Shown one piece after another: positions 60,065 to 64,000 of a DNA stretch of 64,000 bases. The translations under genes and the position numbers were made by a program. The notes beneath the pieces were generated by a model. It did no database searches, had not been told where the DNA came from, and saw nothing but the letters and a program-made list of their open reading frames with translations. The stretch spans positions 13,297 through 77,296 of the forward strand of contig CAZTNW010000005.1 in assembly GCA_964614945.1 (NCBI GenBank). Direction: 5' to 3'. Source of the stretch: CAZTNW01 sp964614945. GTDB taxonomy: Bacteria > Caldisericota > JANLFM01. Every line of letters starts with the position of its first letter. Positions within the stretch are counted from its first letter, which is position 1.

Positions 60065-60448
60065 TTATCGGCTGTCTATGCAACGCGAATAATTGACGAT
60101 AAATCCTGGTGGTTTGTCCTTCGGCAATTGGGAGAGAACGCTCACCCTTATTTGCTCCAGAGTCTTGCCCTCAGTGATAAAATAGCGTCTTCCCCAAGCT
60201 ATGTAGGTGATACGGTATCCTCCTTCGTACATCTTGGGGGCCTCGTATTCAAATTGATCCAAGTCCTTATAAATTTTTGTAATTAGATGTCCCTTCTCTC
60301 GAGATAGCCTGGAGCGAGCCCGCGTATAGCGGCCGAATAGCGTGTAACCAATAAAAAGAACTGCAAGGATAAAGCAGATTTCTAAAATAGTGAACCAGTT
60401 GAACTCCATGTCAATAATATCGACAAAGCTCAAGGGAAAAGCAATCAT
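60065..60448 (-). CDS. Hypothetical membrane-anchored protein
   Basis: 127 aa, not recognised. One N-terminal membrane helix (WFTILEICFILAVLFIGYTLF, about residues 18-38) then a basic, Tyr-rich soluble part. No clear ribosome site before ATG 60448; ATG 60409 (protein starting MEFNWFTIL) is an alternative. It faces the tRNA pair tail to tail and is divergent from the VOC gene. Confidence 0.5.
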   Translation of the reverse strand: MIAFPLSFVDIIDMEFNWFTILEICFILAVLFIGYTLFGRYTRARSRLSREKGHLITKIYKDLDQFEYEAPKMYEGGYRITYIAWGRRYFITEGKTLEQIRVSVLSQLPKDKPPGFIVNYSRCIDSR

Positions 60449-60542
60449 TTAATAAGAGGAATGTTTTTGCGAACCGCATTCTGGTTAGGTTTCGCTAGTT
60501 GACGTATGATCAGAGCTATATCCACTAAAGGAGCTAAAAAAG

Positions 60543-60896
60543 ATGGCTATCCCGGACATTGTGCATGTTGAATGGGCTTCCACGGACTTAGAGCGGACCG
60601 GTGCTTTTTTATCCAGCCTCTTCGACTGGCATTTCGAGACATTGGGCAACAAGCACCTGGTCTTGAAGCCTGCCGATCGTCTCGTCGTCTGGATTCATAA
60701 AAGCGATGTCGTCACCCCTGCTGATTTCCCGGTCGTCTTCTTCGAGGTTGAAAAGATCGAGCCTTTCCTCAAAAAGGCGAAGGAGCTTGGTGGTGAAATT
60801 AACATGGAACAAATGGAGATAAAAGGCTACGGCTGGTTTGCCCAGGTACGAGACCGTGACGGAAACATTTTTGGTTTATTCCAGAGCACTGGCTGA
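60543..60896 (+). CDS. VOC-superfamily (glyoxalase/bleomycin-resistance-like) protein
   Basis: 117-aa single VOC module pair. Starts HVEWASTDLERTGAFLSSLF and ends WFAQVRDRDGNIFGLFQS, the classic beta-alpha-beta edges (His near residue 8, Glu/Gln near the end as metal site positions). AAAGGAG lies 8 bp upstream of ATG. Such small proteins range from isomerases to antibiotic binders; role unknown. Confidence 0.85.
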   Translation: MAIPDIVHVEWASTDLERTGAFLSSLFDWHFETLGNKHLVLKPADRLVVWIHKSDVVTPADFPVVFFEVEKIEPFLKKAKELGGEINMEQMEIKGYGWFAQVRDRDGNIFGLFQSTG

Positions 60897-60928
60897 AAAG
60901 AACCCCGGTCATTGAACATGTTCTACAC

Positions 60929-61965
60929 TCAGGCTTTTCCAAGTTTCTTCGCCAGTTCGATCAACTGGAGATCCAATACCCGTCCTCTGTCCATGAATTG
61001 CTCGCCGTCCAGTCAGACCGAAGTATTAATGCAGATCCCGTCGCTGTGAGAGGGAGCGAAGATGCCGCCGGGAATCAGTGTCTGGCCGATATTTCCGATG
61101 CCCCATTGGGTTACTCCCCAGACGCGCTCGCATTCGGAATTGTTAGCGGAAAGGCGTGCTCCCGGATTGAAGCCGTAGCAGACGTGGGCCAGGCGCAGCA
61201 TCTGCGGATGATTGAAATTCCTGAGCCAGGATTCGTACTCCCTCGCCTCCTTGCCTCCCTCAAATCTGACGATCTCTCCTCCCTCGACATGAAGGAAGCC
61301 GCGCTCCCTGAGAATGCCGAGCGGAGGGTTGACCGCGCCGTCAAAGACGATCACTCCGTTTACTGTTCCCAGGGCCGGAGCCCAACCGATCTGCCCGGGC
61401 TGCAAAGGAGCCGGGCCTGTGTGCATAGCCTATTTCGTAGGAGATAGCCCGCCCCGGTTCATTGTCGAATTCCACATCCTGGCCGGCTGGAGTCGTCATG
61501 CGAACGTGCCGGGCAGCGTTGGTTTTTTCCGTCACGGTCTTGAGGAAAGTCTCTAGCGTGGGATAGTCGAGGCGGCCGATGCAACGGGCTACGTTGCTCA
61601 CCGTCATTCCTTCGAGGCAGAGGTGCCTCAGCTTGCGGTTGCTTTCCCTCAACGTGTCGTAGGTTGATGAGTAGAAGATATATTTGTTGTTGTACTCCAC
61701 CCAGGCGTCCGTCTCTTTGAGAGCGGCGGCTAATGCCGAGGCAGCATCGGGTCGGCAGCCTTTCCCACTCCCAGGGGGGAGGCGAGCAGAATGACATCGG
61801 CTTGGCGCTGGCGGAAAAAACCGCCCCAGCCGTCGCGTCGACGAGCCACTTGTCGCTTTCCGTATCCGCAGTGATCACACAGGTTTCGCCAGGACTCAAG
61901 CGCAGCAGTTCGCGGGCGATAACATCCGCAGCTTTGACCAGTTCGTATTCATAGAGTAGCGCTAT
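60929..61965 (-). pseudogene. Decayed M29-type aminopeptidase gene
   Basis: Pieces of one protein of the M29 leucyl-aminopeptidase/dihydroxypyridine-dioxygenase fold lie collinear in different frames: LYEYELVKAADVIARELLRL, then LLASPLGVGKAADPM, DAWVEYNNKYIFYSS, VFDGAVNPPLG, GFNPGARLSANNSECERVWG, FAPSHSDGICINTSV and finally RGRVLDLQLIELAKKLGKA. Frame changes occur near 61798, 61735 and 61430, and an in-frame TGA at 61013-61015 splits the last part (expected Trp). The first codon is ATA rather than a start. At least four independent lesions make this a pseudogene rather than sequencing noise, although read error cannot be excluded. Confidence 0.8.
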
Positions 61966-62064
61966 CCTTGATTCCTCTTTTCTTTCCGGTCTGGGAAATA
62001 TATACCCCTTATATTTTATGTAAAATAGGCGATGCCTTGTCTCGTCGGGACTAAGACATGAAAG

Positions 62065-62094
62065 TTGACAGGGTAAAAATCAGTGTTGTAGAAT
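62065..62094 (+). promoter_or_regulatory. Probable promoter of abrB-arsM
   Basis: TTGACA, 18-bp spacer, TAGAAT, about 48 bp before the AbrB-type ATG. A divergent AT-rich promoter for the M29 pseudogene lies on the other side (61985-62025). Confidence 0.55.
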
Positions 62095-62141
62095 ATTTAC
62101 GAAATATCTGAGAAATCAAAAAGGAGCGATGATACGGCCAA

Positions 62142-62408
62142 ATGAAAAAGGAATCGAACCCGCACCTGGATTGCGGAAAAGAGTGCTGCAAAGTGGTTGC
62201 TATTGTCTCCGTGGACGCTAAGGGCCAGCTTGTTCTGCCGAAGGAACTCAGAGAAATGGCGGGGATTGAACCCGGCGAGAAGCTCGCCGTGAGCACCTGG
62301 GCCAGGGGTGGAAAGGTCGTCTGTCTTTCTCTCACCAAAGTGGAGATGCTGGCCGAAAAAATCCGGGAGACTCTGGAACCTTTGATGAAGGCGCCCTTTG
62401 GGGCGTAA
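62142..62408 (+). CDS. AbrB/SpoVT-fold protein (HgcAB-associated-like)
   Basis: 88 aa. Swapped-hairpin AbrB domain with SVDAKGQLVLPKELREMAGI, preceded by a Cys-rich start (DCGKECCK). This CC-containing AbrB form is one I recall being annotated as the HgcAB-associated protein found next to mercury-methylation or arsenic genes; hgcAB itself is not in the window. It is followed 17 bp later by arsM, so a metal(loid)-responsive regulator of arsM is a reasonable inference, with the cysteines as sensor. Confidence 0.75.
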   Translation: MKKESNPHLDCGKECCKVVAIVSVDAKGQLVLPKELREMAGIEPGEKLAVSTWARGGKVVCLSLTKVEMLAEKIRETLEPLMKAPFGA

Positions 62409-62425
62409 AGAAAGGAGAGCGATTC

Positions 62426-63205
62426 GTGGAAGAGAATGAAGTGAAGAAGGCTGTGCGCGCCGCTTACGCAAGAGTGGCAAAAAGAGAATGTCATTGCTCT
62501 GCGCCCTCGGAAGGCGAAAAATTCCCGGAGGAAGAAAACCGCACGCCAAAACAGGAGGGTCAATGCTGCACTGCGCAGTATACGGCGGAAGACCTCCTGG
62601 CAGCACCGACGGGAGCAAACCTCGGCCTGGGCTGTGGGAATCCAATCGCATCGGCTGCCCTGAAGGAAGGGGAGGCAGTGCTCGATCTCGGCTCCGGTAC
62701 CGGCATGGATTGCTTCCTTGCCGCAAAAAGAGTAGGGGAGAGGGGAAAAGTGATCGGCGTGGATATGACGCCGGAAATGCTCGATGCGGCGAGGGAAATT
62801 GCACAGAAACACGGATATTCGAATGTCGAGTTTCGCCTGGGCGAGATAGAAAACCTTCCTCTGCCCGATGGCTCGGTCGACGTGATTATATCTAATTGCG
62901 TGATCAATCTATCTCCTGACAAGGAAAGGGTTTTCCGCGAATCTTTCCGCGTGTTGAAGCCCGGGGGGAGAATTGTCGTCTCGGATATCGTGTTGCTGGA
63001 AGAACTGCCGGCTTACATCCGCAATTCCAAGGAGGCTTATGTAGGCTGCCTGGCTGGCGCGAGCTTGAAGGAAAATTACCTCTCCATGATTCGCCAGGCG
63101 GGATTCGAGCCAGTGGAAGTTCTCAACGAACGCCAAATCACTTCCTCTGATCCGGCGGTGAGGGTAATCAGCATGCAGGTGAGGGCTTTAAAGCCGACAG
63201 CATAG
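62426..63205 (+). CDS. arsM: Arsenite S-adenosylmethionine methyltransferase
   Basis: 259-aa methyltransferase that converts As(III) into methylated species. SAM motif I VLDLGSGTGMDCFLAA near residue 86, GVDMTPEMLDAA, and motif LPDGSVDVIISNCVIN. Three cysteines conserved in active ArsM are present: C70 (LGLGCGNP), C158 (SNCVINL), C208 (VGCLAGA); extra CC at 47-48. GTG start 62426 behind AAAGGAGA. Pairs with the Cys-rich AbrB gene. Confidence 0.93.
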   Translation: MEENEVKKAVRAAYARVAKRECHCSAPSEGEKFPEEENRTPKQEGQCCTAQYTAEDLLAAPTGANLGLGCGNPIASAALKEGEAVLDLGSGTGMDCFLAAKRVGERGKVIGVDMTPEMLDAAREIAQKHGYSNVEFRLGEIENLPLPDGSVDVIISNCVINLSPDKERVFRESFRVLKPGGRIVVSDIVLLEELPAYIRNSKEAYVGCLAGASLKENYLSMIRQAGFEPVEVLNERQITSSDPAVRVISMQVRALKPTA

Positions 63206-63300
63206 CCTTCCTTTCACAATTCACAGAGCTGAAGCAAAAGCGTTGCAAGTGCGACCCGGAAGAAAATTTGGGAACCGGCAGTTGCCGATTGATTTCCAGC

Positions 63301-63744
63301 TCACCTGTGAAAGCCGATGTATTTTATTATGGGAAACCCTTCCCTGTAATCCTCCCAGAGGGTAGTCTTGATTAATTCCGGATAAACCTTTAAGTTTTGT
63401 ATTTCCTCGCGACTGAAGAACTTCACACCCTGCACATGATTTTCATCTGCATCCAGATTGCATAAATCAATTGTGCCACCCATTATCGGGCAGAGAACCC
63501 AAATTTTGCATACATAGGTGTTTTCATCAATCAGCTCCTCGATATAGACTATTTTGTCGGGTTTTACTTTCAGGTTTGTTTCTTCGAATACCTCCCGCTC
63601 CACGCCCTTAAAAATGCCTTCGTCTTTTTTCAGGCCACCGCCAGGAGGAACCCAAAAATCAAAACATCCGGCTTTTTGATGGTGAACCAGTAGAATTTCC
63701 TCATCCTTTAGTATCATCGCCCCGGCACTGATCCTTTGTTTCAT
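63301..63744 (-). CDS. Nudix hydrolase
   Basis: 147-aa Nudix protein starting MKQRISAGAMI. Nudix box GGGLKKDEGIFKGV followed by EREVFEETNL (near residues 38-60) is complete. ATG 63744 has GGAGGGAG 8 bp upstream; a longer frame up to 63945 has no family likeness in its extra 67 residues and is not used. Convergent with arsM; substrate unknown. Confidence 0.9.
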   Translation of the reverse strand: MKQRISAGAMILKDEEILLVHHQKAGCFDFWVPPGGGLKKDEGIFKGVEREVFEETNLKVKPDKIVYIEELIDENTYVCKIWVLCPIMGGTIDLCNLDADENHVQGVKFFSREEIQNLKVYPELIKTTLWEDYREGFPIIKYIGFHR

Positions 63745-63901
63745 AGTGATCTCCCTCCACATCCCTTTAGGGCTTGATTTCTGCTGAAGTATATCGTGTT
63801 TTGCCATTGCCTTGCCGCATGAGGGGTTATCGCGGTAAAATTTCAGAGTAGCAAAGCGGTTACCTCGGAGAAATTCCCGGTCATTAAGGAATTTTTCGAT
63901 G

Positions 63902-63917
63902 ATCCGCTCGAGCGGAT
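63902..63917. repeat. Perfect 16-bp palindrome
   Basis: ATCCGCTCGAGCGGAT, upstream of the Nudix gene. Could be an operator or chance. The 63745-63979 gap has no convincing gene. Confidence 0.35.
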
Positions 63918-63945
63918 AATTTTCAAAAACTGATTTCAACATCAT

Positions 63946-63976
63946 GCTTCCAGTTCCCTACTGGAAGCTATTTTTA
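63946..63976 (+). terminator. Terminator-like hairpin
   Basis: Perfect 9-bp stem GCTTCCAGT/ACTGGAAGC with 5-nt loop, then TATTTTT on the plus strand, just before a tRNA. No plus-strand gene precedes it closely, so what it terminates is unclear; it may act on an upstream unannotated RNA. Confidence 0.5.
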
Positions 63977-63979
63977 AAA

Positions 63980-64000
63980 GCCGGCGTAGCTCAGCGGTAG
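63980..64000 (+). tRNA. tRNA 5' end (cut by window edge), possibly tRNA-Thr
   Basis: GCCGGCGTAGCTCAGCGGTAG is a typical acceptor and D-arm start. The anticodon is outside the window; GCCGGCG beginnings are common in tRNA-Thr(TGT), so identity is inferred only. Confidence 0.75.

Noticed and set aside
62051..62812. 253-codon minus-strand frame opposite abrB-arsM
   Set aside because: Covers two well-supported plus-strand genes; composition is that of an antisense frame.

Overview
This window comes from a bacterium with a largely anaerobic metabolism and an envelope that carries S-layer-homology (SLH) proteins. Supporting genes are a tungsten/molybdenum-type aldehyde:ferredoxin oxidoreductase, an indolepyruvate:ferredoxin oxidoreductase, class I two-subunit fumarase, a cobalamin-riboswitch-controlled B12 importer and arsenite methyltransferase. 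The order tilS-hpt-ftsH-(hut)-folE-folP resembles the tilS-hpt-ftsH-folE-folP string of Actinomycetota, and the SLH domains, TTG/GTG starts and purine-rich ribosome sites fit a monoderm-like lineage. I infer a deep-branching anaerobic Actinomycetota or a Firmicutes relative; the sequence alone does not settle this.

Layout. 1-3.2 kb: a nickel/cobalt importer gene (cut by the window edge) with a NikR-type operator, divergent from an aldehyde ferredoxin oxidoreductase and its MoaD-like partner. 3.2-10 kb (minus): Nudix hydrolase, HerA-like ATPase, a VWA-SLH surface protein, a two-effector-domain MerR regulator and an intramembrane-protease-like protein. 10-19 kb: M3 peptidase plus MFS exporter, NIF3 plus a GH3-like protein, a SagB-type lipoprotein, indolepyruvate oxidoreductase (alpha subunit without its ferredoxin domain), a stand-alone LigD polymerase domain, DUF554 and FtsB-like genes. 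19.6-24.2 kb: S1-domain gene and initiator tRNA, then an accessory segment (DtxR-type regulator, degraded genes, TetR plus a drug-exporter-like MFS sharing an operator) closed by an elongator tRNA-Met.

24.2-45 kb (plus): one long collinear run: tilS, hpt, ftsH, the histidine-degradation genes hutH-hutU-ftcD-hutI, folE, folP, queT-like transporter, a split glutamine-dependent NAD synthetase, a membrane PP2C phosphatase with an NHL propeller, malic enzyme, fumarase, an MBL-fold hydrolase, and then glycosyltransferase, PIG-L deacetylase and a BshC-like protein. This last trio looks like a bacillithiol-type thiol pathway and is the most interesting candidate system here. 45-52.5 kb: succinate dehydrogenase (minus), then sucCD, pyrimidine phosphorylase and a site-2-protease homologue, ending in a symmetric bidirectional terminator.

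52.5-64 kb: a large DUF11/SLH surface protein, cobalamin riboswitch and btuFCD, an aminotransferase, tRNA-Val and tRNA-Gly, small hypothetical and VOC genes, a decayed M29-type peptidase gene, an AbrB-arsM pair, a Nudix gene and the start of another tRNA. Together the central genes cover the C4 half of the TCA cycle, glutamate release from histidine into one-carbon folate metabolism, and cofactor (NAD, folate, queuosine, B12, tungstopterin) supply.
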